Source: Pyrus communis
Lineage: Eukaryota > Streptophyta > Magnoliopsida > Rosales > Rosaceae
Assembly: GCF_963583255.1 (NCBI RefSeq)
Contig: NC_084806.1
Coordinates: 24,896,735 to 24,960,734 of the forward strand
Direction of reading: 5' to 3'
DNA: 64,000 nt
This document shows, in pieces, positions 50,101-62,300 of the stretch. The position numbers and the translations under genes are program-made. Position 1 is the first letter of the stretch, and every line of letters begins with the position of its first letter. Below the pieces are notes generated by a model, which worked only from the letters and a program-made list of their open reading frames with translations, was not told the DNA's origin and made no database searches.

Positions 50101-52820
50101 TTACAACAACTAAGGTATGGTGTTTTTTCCTTTTTTTAGGTAGAAAGGTATGAATAAAATCAACAAAAAGGAAAATTTGGAAATTTAAGATGTCATGAAG
50201 ATTTAGACGCCATGTTATTATTCACAGACTAAATTCAGAAAAGGCTTATTCTATTACCGGTGGTAGTTATTTTTATTCACAAAGAATGATAGTGGCTATG
50301 ATTGATTACTTACTAATTATCATCGTTGGTTCCTGTTGCTTTCTAAATGAGTCTTGGTAATTCACTTGTTGAACTTTGAAATATTATAAGTCTGTAGACC
50401 ATTATATACTTCATTAAATACCAGTTAGTTGCAAATTCCCTTATATGACCTGCAGTAGGATATAATCCCGCGACACCTATAATGATTACCTTCCTATCTG
50501 ATTTTTTAGACAGACCATCATAAGAATTCTAAGTTCGAATAATTTGGTTGAAGAATTCTGAGTTCCAAAACTAAATTCCTTCTCACTTCTATGTAAATTG
50601 TTACCTTCCTATCTGATTTTAGACAGACCATCATAAGATGGGTTTCCACATTGGAGACATACCCAATATGCTTTGGCACGAATGTTTTTCTTTTGCTTGC
50701 GGTCTAGAAAGATTCATTTTCCTAGGCATGCATTGGAAAAATTAAAAAGAGAATGAAGATTATCAATGCAATCCTGTGTAGTAATCGGTTAACATTTATT
50801 GTGAAACTGAATCTTAGATTAACTTTACAATGGTTAGAAGATGGTTTTGCTTTTGGATGTTGAACCAGTGCCTCCGATTTGCTGGAATAGACCTGCGCCT
50901 TACATAGAGGGTCAATACTGATCACTTTGAAGTATACAGCTTATTAGCATTTCCTTGGTTGTATGCTCTTTGGCTGTCAAGGATTTCTGTGGCATTGATA
51001 TAATAGCTCGACTACCACATTGAGATACCGTAGGTGGTTGGAACATAGTTGTGTACCTATAATTTGACAGAACAGTTTTTATAAGAAATGGCAGTTTTTT
51101 TTTTCTAATTTCTTATTTCAGATAAAGTGGGATCTGATGATAGTACCTTTTTTAAAGCTGTTAATGAATGAAAAATGTTGATTCTTACCGTTCCATTCTT
51201 ATTGTCTTAGTTCGTATGGGCAAAACTTGTCGACAAGCACTTTTATTGGGGAGACGTCGTTTGCCATTCTCATTGCCATTGTGGGTCTTGTATTATTTGC
51301 CCACTTAATCGGGAATATGCAGGTAATAGGAGAAACACTTGTTGCCTCTGTATCTTGCGTTTAGTTTTACTTTTCTTCTCCTTCATGTCTGGAGTATTTT
51401 TTTCATCACTTTTTAGTCCTTAAATAATCGTTGATGCACGTGGAATTGATAGTTTAAACATGGGGATTGTCTTTATATTGTAGACCTATCTCCAATCAAT
51501 CACTGTGAGGCTTGAGGAGTGGAGGCTTAAGCGAAGAGACACTGAGGAATGGATGAAGCATCGTCAACTCCCTGAAGATTTGAGACGACGTGTTCGTCGC
51601 TTTGTTCAATACAAATGGCTGGCAACTCGAGGAGTTGATGAAGAAGCCATCCTTCATGGCTTACCTGCTGATCTTCGTCATGATATTCAACGCCACCTAT
51701 GCTTAGATCTTGTTCGAAGAGTATGATTCTTCCCGAGTATTTATATTTTTGGGCTTACAGGCAATCTTGTTCAATAAATATCATTCCTCATATTCCATCC
51801 AAATTAACAGGATGAGAGGATTAGGTTCCAGTCCCCGATGTATGTTGGATTAGGATTAAGGTTGAAAGGCTTACCAATTTAAGCAGGCATCAAAGTTTAG
51901 TATGACTCATTTGAGGATGTCTCAAAGTGCATGTGTTTGGCACATTTGGGAACTCAGTCTAATGTAGTGTAAGCTATAATGACACTGCACAATATGGGTT
52001 CTAACTGCTTATAATGTCGTACTTATATAAAACCTCTGCTGATTCGTGTGCCTGTAAATGAAATTTACTAACCCACTTTCCTTTCTCATTTCTTCAGGTC
52101 CCGTTCTTCTCACAGATGGATGATCAACTTCTCGATGCAATATGTGAGCGTTTGGTGTCCTCCCTGAGCACGGGGGGTACCTACATAGTTCGAGAGGGTG
52201 ACCCGGTGACAGAAATGCTTTTCATTATAAGAGGGTCTCTGGATAGTTCTACTACCAATGGAGGGCGGAGTGGATTCTTCAACTCGATCACATTAAAACC
52301 TGGAGACTTTTGTGGTGAGGAGCTGCTTGCATGGGCTTTGCTCCCAAAATCCACTGTTAATTTGCCTTCTTCAACACGGACAGTTAAAGCACTTAGTGAA
52401 GTTGAAGCTTTTGCATTGCGAGCTGAAGATCTCAAATTTGTTGCTAACCAATTCAGACGCCTGCACAGCAAGAAGCTGCAGCACACATTTCGGTTTTACT
52501 CTCACCATTGGAGAACTTGGGCGGCCTGCTTCATACAGGCTGCTTGGCGCCGCCACAAAAGAAGAATGACGGTAAAAGATCATTGTATGAGCGAATCATT
52601 TTCTTTGGATGAGAAAGTGGCTTATGAGACTGAGCAAGAGGAAGAACATCTTTCTGTTGTTTCAAATCCCGCTTCCCAGGTAAAAATGAATCTTGGGGTC
52701 ACATTACTGGCTTCAAGATTTGCTGCAAACACAAGAAGGGGAGCTCAGAAGCTCAAAGACGAGATGCCAAAATTACGAAAGCCTGAAGAACCGGACTTTT
52801 CCACTGAGCCTGAAGATTAG
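47070..52820 (+). CDS. CNGC17: cyclic-nucleotide-gated ion channel, group III (CNGC17/CNGC14 type)
   Basis: Seven exons (47070-47098, 48160-48724, 49507-49719, 49825-50114, 51211-51322, 51484-51720, 52098-52820), all with GT..AG borders and matching phases, give 722 residues, the family's normal length. The first exon codes only MELRKERLV. Six membrane helices follow from about residue 92 (RVFIVSCLVALFVDP). The pore has the plant filter motif GQNL at about 369-372 (after WWGLQQLSSY). A cyclic-nucleotide-binding domain spans about 485-600, with phosphate cassette PGDFCGEELLAWAL at 550-563, and an overlapping calmodulin-binding IQ motif (FIQAAWRRHKRR) at about 627-638. Such channels carry Ca2+ and other cations across the plasma membrane. 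The start and middle favour CNGC17 over CNGC14, but the paralogue call is not certain. Confidence 0.93.
47121..47155. repeat. poly(T) run in first intron
   Basis: A 35-base T run just after the first splice donor of the channel gene. Its exact length is prone to sequencing error. Confidence 0.9.
50486..50640. repeat. direct repeat in fourth intron of the channel gene
   Basis: TTACCTTCCTATCTGATTTT followed by AGACAGACCATCATAAGA occurs at 50486 and again at 50601, 115 bp apart, with only a two-base length difference. Confidence 0.85.
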
Positions 52821-55663
52821 TAGGTTTTGCTTAAAGCAGGCTTATGGGTGTAAAGATAGGTTTAGCTTTTTCGTCAAAGGCGAAGTGTAACTCATTCATG
52901 TACAACATAATCATCTTAGTTTGCAGGACTGGGTATTTCAGGTTTCACGCGAATCCCCGCCGATTGCGATGCCTGATACCATTGACATCCGAATTATACC
53001 GCCATAATCGACCAATCGAGGTTGGTGGAAGAGGTGAATTGGTGCATTGGATGTTAGAGAAGTTGGACATTATTGTCTCTTGGGGTGCATCGGATGTATA
53101 AGACAAACCGTATATTGATATAATCGCAGTTTGTGAGCTCAACCAGAGCAACACTGAATAGAAGACGTTTACGGTCGTTCAAGACTTACAGCCATTTTTA
53201 TAGAGCAAAGAAATATAGCCATTCGAGTCCTTTTGAGTAATGCTCAAACCAAGCAACCAACAGAGCTGCCTCTGCACTTTCGTCTATATTTAGTGTTGTT
53301 TTGCTGATGGATAACTGGGGAGTCTGCTTGAATGACCAAGTGATGTTGCTGGAAAAAGCTCCAGTGTATGTGTAGCAACTACCTCAAATCTCCATTTTTG
53401 CAAGTGTAAATTACCTGCTCCTTGAGCCAATGCGTTTGTATGGTCACGTACTATCCAAGTATGATAAGAAGAGAGGCGCAACAGGGGCATTTTCGTCCTC
53501 TTTCAAATTCAAAATTTAAATAGTGAAATTCCGAACCTGCATTTCACAATTGGCATCAGAGTTAGCAACCACGATCAAGGTTCAAGTACGACGATAGGCC
53601 TTGAAGGATTGGGAGTGGGCTGGGACCGAATTCTACATCTTTCTCAGCCGGGTTGGGCCTAATACCGTAGGTGGAGCATTGTAATAGCTCCCTAACTTGT
53701 CGTGTGTTGACTTATTAGAGACCGAATTACAATGTTTTGGTGTTTGGTTATCCTCAGTATTAAATAGTTGTAATTTTACAATTTTTACCCATTGACGGAG
53801 CCAGCGTAGGATTTTTGGTTATCCTCGATCTCAACAACTTAAAAAATCCATGTATATTTGTTTGTATATTGTATGTGACCTCTATAAACAGTTAAGACAA
53901 ACTAAATTACAGTCTCCTCCTCCTACTTCTTCTATTTTCTTCTTTCATTTTTTTTCTTTTCTCTCTTCTTGTATGAAATACTTTAGGTGAAAAGCACTAA
54001 TAGTCTTCAACATTACTCCATAGTATCTTGTATTCATCATCGACAAGTCTCTACAAATGTCGACATATGCCGGCCAATAAAGAAAAAAGTCTTGTGGGTG
54101 ATGAAAAAAGTTGTATCACGTCTTCGTTCACTCGGTGTCGTCTCTCCCTCCCTGTGTGCTCCAGCTTGCTTCTCTCGTCTGTATCACATTGAATTCCGTA
54201 TGCCATCTGTGCCTCTTTTTTCGTTTCACACTCATCATCTTCTCAACCTCTCCACCATGTTAATTTTTACTTGCACCAATCTATTCAAATTCAATGCACT
54301 CACACAAAAAACAAATTTATGTTGACTAAAAAAAAACTCTGAAATGTGTACATAACTTAGTTTTATCAATTTTTGGCGTCGGTGAATCACACTATAGTGG
54401 TCAGGAAGAGATCGAAATGTCTCTGTAAATCTTTCCAGCTAATGAACTGTTGTGCCTAAACCATCAGCTGATTTTTTTTTTTTTTTTTTTTTTGTTTAAA
54501 AACAATAAAAACAATAACATCAACATGCAATAATAGAAACGAAAACCCTAAAGAAATTAAGATATGAGGTCACGTATGCCCCCATTTGCCACGAAACATC
54601 AACTAATTACACACACACACAGAGTCAGCAGCACCAATTACGGGTGCTTCTGCATCCCATCTTAGCAGCACCCACTTTCACTTTTTGCATTAAATGTGAA
54701 TCCCTTTTCTTTCAGTTATCTCACACACTTTTCCGACCCATCTATTGTGGAACATAAAGAAGTAGAAAGTTGAATTCCATGCCAACCACTTAAAAGGTAA
54801 GAGACAGAGACAGAGAACCGCACTGGCAATTTTGTAGGGTAAAAATCGTGCATGGTGAAAGTGAATAACAAAAATTCTTCGAAGCTCTGAAATACCGGGT
54901 ACTTTTGACTTTTTTTTTATTTTTTTTAATTTTTTTAAGAGGAATGCCACCAGACCATAGAATTGAGTGACAAAAGGTTGTAATTTTTTAGCTGTTAAAT
55001 TTTAATTTTTATATTCTTAAATAAAAAATACCCTAAGTAACAAAAAATTACAGTAACTACTCCCTTTTTCGCTGTCTTATTTGTTTTCACTTTTGACAGA
55101 ATGACAGTGGCTTTGTTTGCGCACCCTAAACTCTAAAAAGGTCATGAGAAGATGTGAATCCTTGACAAAACAAGTGCCGTGCTTTCTCTTTTTTCTTTCT
55201 GGGATTTATCGTGAGTTTCTTTATCAGTCAGCTTTTTGTTTACAGCGCATGTTTGAAAGAGGACCCCATCACCCTTTTTGGCTTTTTGAATTTCTATCCA
55301 ACCAAAATGATTTACACGAAATAAATTTACTGTTGTTCTATATATGCATTTGTTTTTCGTCTCATATTGACGAAGTGCATATGTAATACTAATAATTAAC
55401 TTTAAAAATTAATAAATGTACAAGAAATTCCTGAAATATTATTTTATATATTTTTGGTAATTATCATTTTCAATTCAACTTGACATCAGAGCAGTTCTCT
55501 TGGTGACCTGTGTGTTTTAATTTTTGTGCCCACTTTTCTTAGGATTGCGCCCTAAGTGCCATTAAATAGTGATATGCTACAGTGCGTGCCAATGATCAAT
55601 GATTTTGTCATAGTGCCACGAACGTTTCTAGTAAATTGTCTCAATTTTACTTTGTGTCTGTTG
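52821..55663. other. 3' flank of the channel gene and intergenic sequence
   Basis: The first few hundred bases should be the channel 3' UTR. Further on there is a 22-base T run (54472-54493), an (AC)n stretch near 54610, and otherwise AT-rich unique-looking sequence. No gene is recognised. Confidence 0.55.
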
Positions 55664-57829
55664 TGTGACAGTTAGTTCCGGTTTTTCGAACCATGGGGGT
55701 GAAATGACGATTTTGCCCCTATTATGGTGGTTTCGTTGTGTGGTTGTTTTTGGGTGTTGTTTGGCTGGTTTTGGACCACACACACCACACTCACTCACTC
55801 TCTCTCCTTGCCCTGTCCCGAGCCCTCTCTCTCACCCATTCCTATTCTCTTTGTACGAATGACAACCAAAACCATCCAAACCTTCACAGATCGAGGAAAC
55901 AAATTACATATTCGTGCTCATGAGGTCCTTGGGAGTTCAACCATACCCATTTCAGGTAAGGATACCTTCGTTTTCACGTCGAACTTGGGATACCCCGATT
56001 TGGTCACTGTTCATGCACACGTTAATTCTTATGTTTTTGGGAATTTCAAGCTTGTAGGAAGCTTGGTGATGACCTTAGGAGGCTCGGGGTCATTCATTTG
56101 AAGGTTTTGGACGTCGGGATCGTGAGTTACAAGCTTGGCCAGAGTTGGTGGTATTTTCCCGTCGAGATTCCATGGGTTTTAATGCTTGAAAGTGGTATGG
56201 ATTTGTTCCTCTTGTTGTAAGCTTCATTTTGGTACCAATTTTGTGAAATTTGGTTGAAAAACGAAGAAGATACAAGGTTTTAAAGTTTTCCCGATTTTCC
56301 GGCGCCAGCGACGGCCTCGGAGCTTCGCCGGAGAAGATGACGGAATATTCCGTCAGTTTGGACAGAATATTCCTAACGGCGTTAACGGAATCCCTTAGAG
56401 TTAACGGAATATTCCTGACGGTGTTAACTGACGCCATCAGTGTGCTAGGCACGTGCCGGCGCGTGGCCGGCTCGTGTGGTCGTGCCTTGGCCGGTGCGTG
56501 GGGACGTATGCGGTGTCAGAAAAATTTTCTAAAAATATGGGGATGTTCTTGAGGTTGAGTAGATCACGTTGGTGTATTCATACACCCCATTTGAGCTTTG
56601 TATGAGAAGTTATTTCGTGATGTTGGTTATGTGCTTTAAAATTAACGTTTTTATAGTTGTTTCGCATATAGGTGAGACCTATCCCAAGGACGAGCGCGGT
56701 CACTCGAGGCAAGGGGATTACAACCCTTCTACATACCAGTGAGTGGGCTTTTGGTTTTCCGTATAAACCTATATACTTATACTTTTCCCAGAAAGTGAAA
56801 TGAAACGTTTATACGTTTATATGCCATGCTTATTGTTTGCCATTTATTTACGCATTATTAGTCGCATATGTATATATATGTTTGGTGTTGTAGACGCACA
56901 GGTAGGTGCCAGGTGAGTTATGATTTATGTTTATGTTCAGTAGTGATTTGAGATGCATAGAGAGCTGACAACCTACACCCCCGGTGTTAGTGCTCCCGCC
57001 TAGAGTTGGGCACAGTCCTTCACGTGATATTCACCTACCGCACCACATGCTCATCTTGGATCCAAGTTAGGTGCACAGTCCTGTCGTACAGACCACTTTA
57101 GGTGGTTCCGACTCGTAGGTGACCCACGATTATTCGCCCAACCTTCACGTGATCGTAGCACTTGAGCGTACTTAGATTACACCCAGTCTTGTCGTATAAA
57201 CCACTTTAGGTGGTTCCAACTCGTGTGCAGGTATAGTTAGTGAGATGGAGATTTGAGCTCTAGACTTAGCCGTATAGGTCACGTTAGGTGACTCCGGCTG
57301 ACAGATTACATGGCATTGTTTTGACATTACCTGAGCACTTGCATTTTATTTCGAGGCTGTTGGCACGGCATACTTCTGAGCATGACTTATATATATCTAT
57401 ATTCTATTTTTCTGGGAAGTATACAGGTTTTACGGCGAGAGGTTAGAATCTTGTTTATGAAATGGTTTTTTAAAAGCTTTGTTTTTGCCCACTCACCCTT
57501 TTTGTTTTGCGCCCCTCCAAGTTCTAGTTGGCTAGCACTTTTGGTGGCTCCCCAGAGGATTTTCCCGGCATATCTGACAGATTATCACCAGTGTAGGACC
57601 ACCTTTGAGTGTGTTTAAGTAGTGTTGTTTCTCCCGGACTGCACTAGGTCGTCTTGCTCTAAACTTTGTTTTCACACTTACGCTTGCACATGTATGTTCT
57701 TACTTTGTGTAAAGCTAGTTTTATTTATTCGTACTTTTATTATTATTTTATTAGCTTCCGCACTGTGCACATGGTTACATCACTTCCACGTGACGGCCAG
57801 CATGCCCTGATCTTGGTCGGGGTGTGTCA
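55664..57829 (+). repeat. element B 5' LTR (2166 bp)
   Basis: Starts TGTGACAGTTAG and ends GGTGTGTCA. It contains a cluster of GGAATATTCC palindromes (56341-56430), TATA-rich sequence at 56768-56780 and 56866-56880, and three structured hairpins (57083-57112, 57191-57220, 57268-57299). Short open frames inside it are not genes. Confidence 0.92.
57083..57299 (+). promoter_or_regulatory. array of three two-stem hairpins in the LTR
   Basis: Each hairpin has an outer stem, a 5-base left bulge (TACAG, TATAA or TATAG), an inner 5-bp stem, a 5-base loop (TTTAG or GTTAG) and a TC right bulge. The stems differ in sequence between the first two and the third, yet remain paired. They lie downstream of the TATA-rich region, so they may be in the RNA leader. 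The function is unknown. Confidence 0.6.
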
Positions 57830-57831
57830 GT

Positions 57832-57844
57832 TTGGTATCAGAGC
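57832..57844 (+). other. element B primer-binding site
   Basis: TTGGTATCAGAGC begins two bases after the 5' LTR. It is identical to the site in element A. Confidence 0.92.
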
Positions 57845-57908
57845 CTAGGTTTCGCAGTCCTGTACTTTTGTGAGTATTCTAATGGTTTTGGTGTCTTTTG
57901 TCAGAATT

Positions 57909-59747
57909 ATGCTGCCTCGTTGGGAACTATGTCGCTCTGTTGAGCCTAGTTTCCCCGATGTAGCTCAGCTGGGGTAAGCTATCGCTACAGCTATCCATTT
58001 GGTGCATGGCCCTCCCCAGAGGACTCCTCTGGAGACTATGTATAATCTGAAGTTGGATAAGTTCGAAGGCAACGAGGGTTTTGAGGGTGCGGAGTGGTGG
58101 CTAGAACATATTGAGAAGACCTTTCGTGTTCTGCATAATCAGGGGAATCTCCCTGTCGAGAAGTGGGTTGAGACGACATTGTGGTTTTTGGGTAAGGATT
58201 CTGCATCCTGGTGGGAGCAGGAACTTATTCGTTTGTCTCCAGCGGAGAAGACTGATTGGGATGTATTTAGAGAGTTGTTCAGGAGAAGGTTTGTGCCTCC
58301 TTAGTATATTTACCGCAAAAAGTAGGAATTCACTGAGTTGAGACAGGGGAAGTTGACAGCAAACGAGTACTACTGGAGGTTTACTGATCTGTCTCGCTAT
58401 CATCCGGATGTTGCTGGCAATCCGGCGGAGATGCTTCGTCGTTTCCGTTTAGGCACTAAGAAGAAGTGGCGTTCGATGGTGACCACTACCCCTTGTGACA
58501 CCTACTAGGAGTTTTATGAGATTTTGTTGAGAATTGAGGATTCAAAGAATATGCCGAGCGAGAGTGAGGAGGAAGAGAAAGACGATAATCAGAGGAAGGG
58601 TGATAAGGGCAAGGGTTAAGCGTCGTTCGGACCTCGTAGGACCCAGAACTTCAAGAGGGGTGGCACTAATTCTAGCTCTTTTAGCAGTGGCTTTAGTGCC
58701 ACTGGTCAGGGTTGTGGTGGTAGGTTTGTTGGTGGTGCTAGAGGCCAGAGATAGAGTGATGCTGGTAAAGGTAGGGCCCCAGTTTGCTGCAGGTGTAATA
58801 ATCGACATTTTGGTGAGTGTAGGCGAGGTAGCGGTGGTTGCTTTACTTGTGGGCAGATAGGACATTGGGCTGCAAATTGTCCCCAGAGTTAGCAGACTTT
58901 CTTGCCACCACCTGCACCGATTCAGCAGATTCCTAGTCCTGGCAGTTATGGGCAAATGGGTCGAGGTGGTGCCTATTACTATCAGGGCGATGTTGTTCCT
59001 TATGCCCCGGGACAATATCAATATCCCTATGACCCATATTTTCAGGGTGGTTATCCCTAGTATTCTGGTGGCTATATGCCCTATCCTCCAGTTCCAGCAG
59101 GCGGGTCTCAGTGGTTTCAGGGAGGACAGACTCAGCAGGGGGAGATTGCTACGAGTAGTGCGGGGTCTTCGAGGCAGTCTGGTCAGCCCAGTCAGGGGCG
59201 TGGTACGTAGAGTCGTGGTGGCCAGACGAGCAGAGGTTGAGGTGGACAACAGCAGACCGAGGGGCGTATTCACAACATTTCCCTGCAGGATGCTCAAAAC
59301 AATCCAGACCTGATCATGGGTACGTTAAATATGCTTGGTTATTTTGCTAGAGTATTAATTGATTTTGGTGTTACACATTCTGTGATTTCTCATACATTTG
59401 CCCAAGTGACGCAACCTCGCCCCACACCTCTAGGGTATGATTTAGAGTTTGCTATGCCTAGAGGGGAGAGATGTATTGTAGATCGTGTGTACCCAGGATG
59501 TCCAGTGATAATAGAGGATGTTGTTATGCCAGCTGATCTTATCCCGTTGGATATTGTTGACTTTGATGTGATTCTGGGCACGGATCGGTTGCATTTCAAT
59601 CATGCCAATATTGATTGTTACGGGAAAATAGTTACGTTTCATCGTCCTCGATTACCTGTGGTTACTTTTGTGGGCGAGCAGAGTGGGGTGAGAGATGGCG
59701 TTATTTCTGCTATGCGAGCGAAAAGGTTGTTATCTAAAGGTTGCTAG
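57909..59747 (+). pseudogene. element B gag and protease
   Basis: One reading frame starts ATG CTG CCT CGT at 57909 and runs unbroken by frameshifts, but with about a dozen stop codons. The gag core is at 58035-58305 (LKLDKFEGNEGFEGAEWWLE, SASWWEQEL). An acidic/basic linker follows, with a zinc knuckle region at about 58786-58885 (CFTCGQIGHWAANC is intact). Next come a Y/G/Q-rich stretch and a protease with VLIDFGVTHSVISHTFA near 59345, where the usual D-S-G-A reads D-F-G-V. In a live element these make the particle and mature it. Confidence 0.85.
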
Positions 59748-59762
59748 GGGTACTTAGCTCAT

Positions 59763-60720
59763 ATGGTGTTGGATGAGGCTGCTCCTAGTAGAGTAGAGGA
59801 TGTAAGGGTAGTCAGATATTTTCCTGATGTTTTCCCTGAGGATTTACCTGGCTTGCCGCCAGATCGAGACATGGAGTTCACCATTGAGTTGCTTCCAGGT
59901 ACTAATCCTATTTCCTTGACTCCTTATCGTATGGCTTTTGCGGAGTTAAGGGAATTCAAAGTTCAATTGCAGGAATTAGTGGATAAGGGTTGTATTCAGC
60001 CTAGTACTTCACCTTAGGGAGCTCCAGTGTTGTTTGTGAGAAAGAAAGACAGAACTTTGAGGCTATCTATTGATTACCGGCAATTGAATCGGGTAACAAT
60101 TAAAAACCGTTATCCATTACCGCATATTGTGGAGAAATGGGAGCAACCGCGAACCGTCACTGAGGTGAGGAGTTTCCTTGGTTTAGCAGGGTATTATCGA
60201 CGGTTTGTTAAGGATTTTTCTATGATTGCTTTACCATGACGAGATTAACGAGGAAATATGTTAAATTTGAGTGGGATGATAAGTGTGAGCAGAGTTTCCA
60301 GCAGTTGAAGTATTGTCTCACTCATGCACCTGTTTTGGGGCTCCCGGACGATAGTGGTGATTTCGAGGTCTATAGTGATGCTTATTTGAATGGTCTGGGT
60401 TGTGTGTTGATGCAGCATGGTAGGGTAATTGCTTATGCTTCATGACAACTGAAACCTCATGAGTTGAATTACCCTACACATGATTTGGAGTTAGCAGCCA
60501 TTATTTTTGCGTTGAAGTTGTGGAGACATTACCTTTATAGGGAGAAATGTAAGATCTTTACAGATCATAAGAGTCTTCAGTATCTTTTTACGCAGAATGA
60601 TCTTAATCTTCGTCAGCAGAGGTGGATGGAGCTGTTCAGTGATTATGATTGCACGATTGATTATCACCCTGGTCGTGCAAATGTAGTGGCTGATGCACTT
60701 AGTAGGAAGTCTCAGGGCCG
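59763..60720 (+). pseudogene. element B RT (catalytic core deleted) and RNase H
   Basis: The RT starts normally (VVRYFPDVFPEDLPGLPPDR, LVDKGCIQPSTSP, stop, [20 protein letters not shown]). After RYPLPHI near 60129 it jumps directly to [20 protein letters not shown], skipping the palm with the catalytic aspartates. Compared with element A about 430 bp are missing and the frame is kept. A one-base deletion near 60233 shifts the frame before RNase H ([51 protein letters not shown]). Confidence 0.88.
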
Positions 60721-62276
60721 TATCAATGCGTTGTACGCTAATCGTATCCCTCTTTTGGCAAACTTAAGATCTACGGGAGTGAGGTTAGAGGCAGAAGATC
60801 GAGAGTTGTCTTTACTTGCTAATTTTCAAGTTAGGCCAATTTTAGTTGATTGGGTGCTTGAAGCTCAGGTAGCTGATAGGGAAACTCAAGAATTGATCCA
60901 AGCTCGAGATCGAGGGAGGAGGAGAGACCTCAGAGTTCGTGATTCGGATGGCATGCTGATGCAGGAGGGTAGGATGTTTGTGCCTAATAATTTGGATTTA
61001 AAGAAAGCAATTCTCGATGAAGCACATATCTCGGCTTATGTTATGCATCCAGGAGCTACTAAAATGTATCATACCATTCGACCATTTTATTATTGGCCAG
61101 GTATGAAGAGAGAGATAGCTGAGTATGTGAGTAGGTGTGCTGTTTGTCAGCAAGTTAAGTCGGAAAGAAAGAAACCGTTTGGGTTGTTGCAGCCACTTCC
61201 CGTTCCAGAGTGGAAATGGGAAAACGTTACTATGGATTTTGTTACAAGCTTCCGCGTACACATAATGGTTTTGACGGTATTTGGGTGATTGTTGATCGGC
61301 TTACTAAGTCAGCACATTTCATTCCAGTGAGGGATAAGTATTCTTTGGGCCGATTAGCTGAGTTGTTCATCTCAAAGATCGTGAAGTACCATGGTGTCCC
61401 TGTGAGTATTGTCTCAGATCGTGATCCAAGATTTACATCTAAATTCTGCGTGGCATTTTAGGAAGCTTTGGGTACAAGATTACTTTATAGTACGGCGTAT
61501 CATCCTCAGACGGACGGACAGTCAGAGAGAACCATTCAGACGTTGGAGGATATGTTGCGAGCTTCGGTGTTACAGTTTGGTGATGCTTGGCACAAGCGGT
61601 TGGATTTAATGGAATTTGCCTACAACAACAGCTTTCATTCGAGTATCGGCATGGCACCATTTGAGGCATTGTATGGTAAATCTTGTCGCACCCTGTTGTG
61701 TTGGTCAGAGGTCGGAGAAAGAGTTTTGGTGGGCTCGGAGATTGTTGAGGAGACCACTTAAAATGTTCAGGTAATCAAGTCTAACTTGAAGGCGGCCCAG
61801 GATCGGCAAAAGAGTTTTGCAGATCGGCATGCTACTGACAGGGTGTATGAGGTTGGCGATTGGGTGTTTCTGAAGCTTTCACCGTGGAGAGGCGTTGTAC
61901 GGTTTGGAAAGAAAGGTAAGCTGAGTCCCAGGTATATCGGACCGTACATGATCACCGAACGAGTTGGCGAGGTAGCTTACAGGCTGGAATTGTCTCCTGA
62001 GTTGGCTAAAGTACATAACGTTTTTCACGTGTCCATGCTTCGACATTATGTTGCTGATCCGTCTCATGTGATACCTCCTCAACCCTTGGAAATCAATCCG
62101 GATTTGACTATGATGAGCAACCAGTGACGATTCTAGATTGGAAAGAAAAGGTTCTGAGGAACAAGACAGTGAATTTAGTGAAAGTTTTGTGGAGGAATCA
62201 TTCCGTGGAGGAAGCTACTTGGGAAACTGAAGATCGGATGAGAGATTTGTATCCTCGGTTGTTCTTTGATCGCTAG
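60721..62276 (+). pseudogene. element B integrase and chromodomain
   Basis: The zinc-binding region ([26 protein letters not shown]) lies at 61023-61160. A one-base deletion near 61250 shifts the frame. The catalytic core keeps [21 protein letters not shown] and YHPQTDGQSERTIQTLED, with a stop at 61459-61461 between the second aspartate and the glutamate. The C-terminal GKLSPRYIGPYMITERVGE and VHNVFHVSMLRHYV follow, then a third one-base deletion near 62110. The chromodomain (LVKVLWRNHSVEEATWETED) ends at a stop at 62274-62276. Confidence 0.88.
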
Positions 62277-62300
62277 GGGTTTGATTTGTGTGGTTGTTTT

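Noticed and set aside
53553..53566. Primer-binding-site-like TTGGCATCAGAGTT
   Set aside because: No LTR end precedes it and no retrotransposon coding sequence follows.
55525..55625. GTGCC-type motifs like the CACTA subterminal repeats
   Set aside because: No CACTA terminus or target duplication nearby; four short motifs in AT-rich DNA are not enough.
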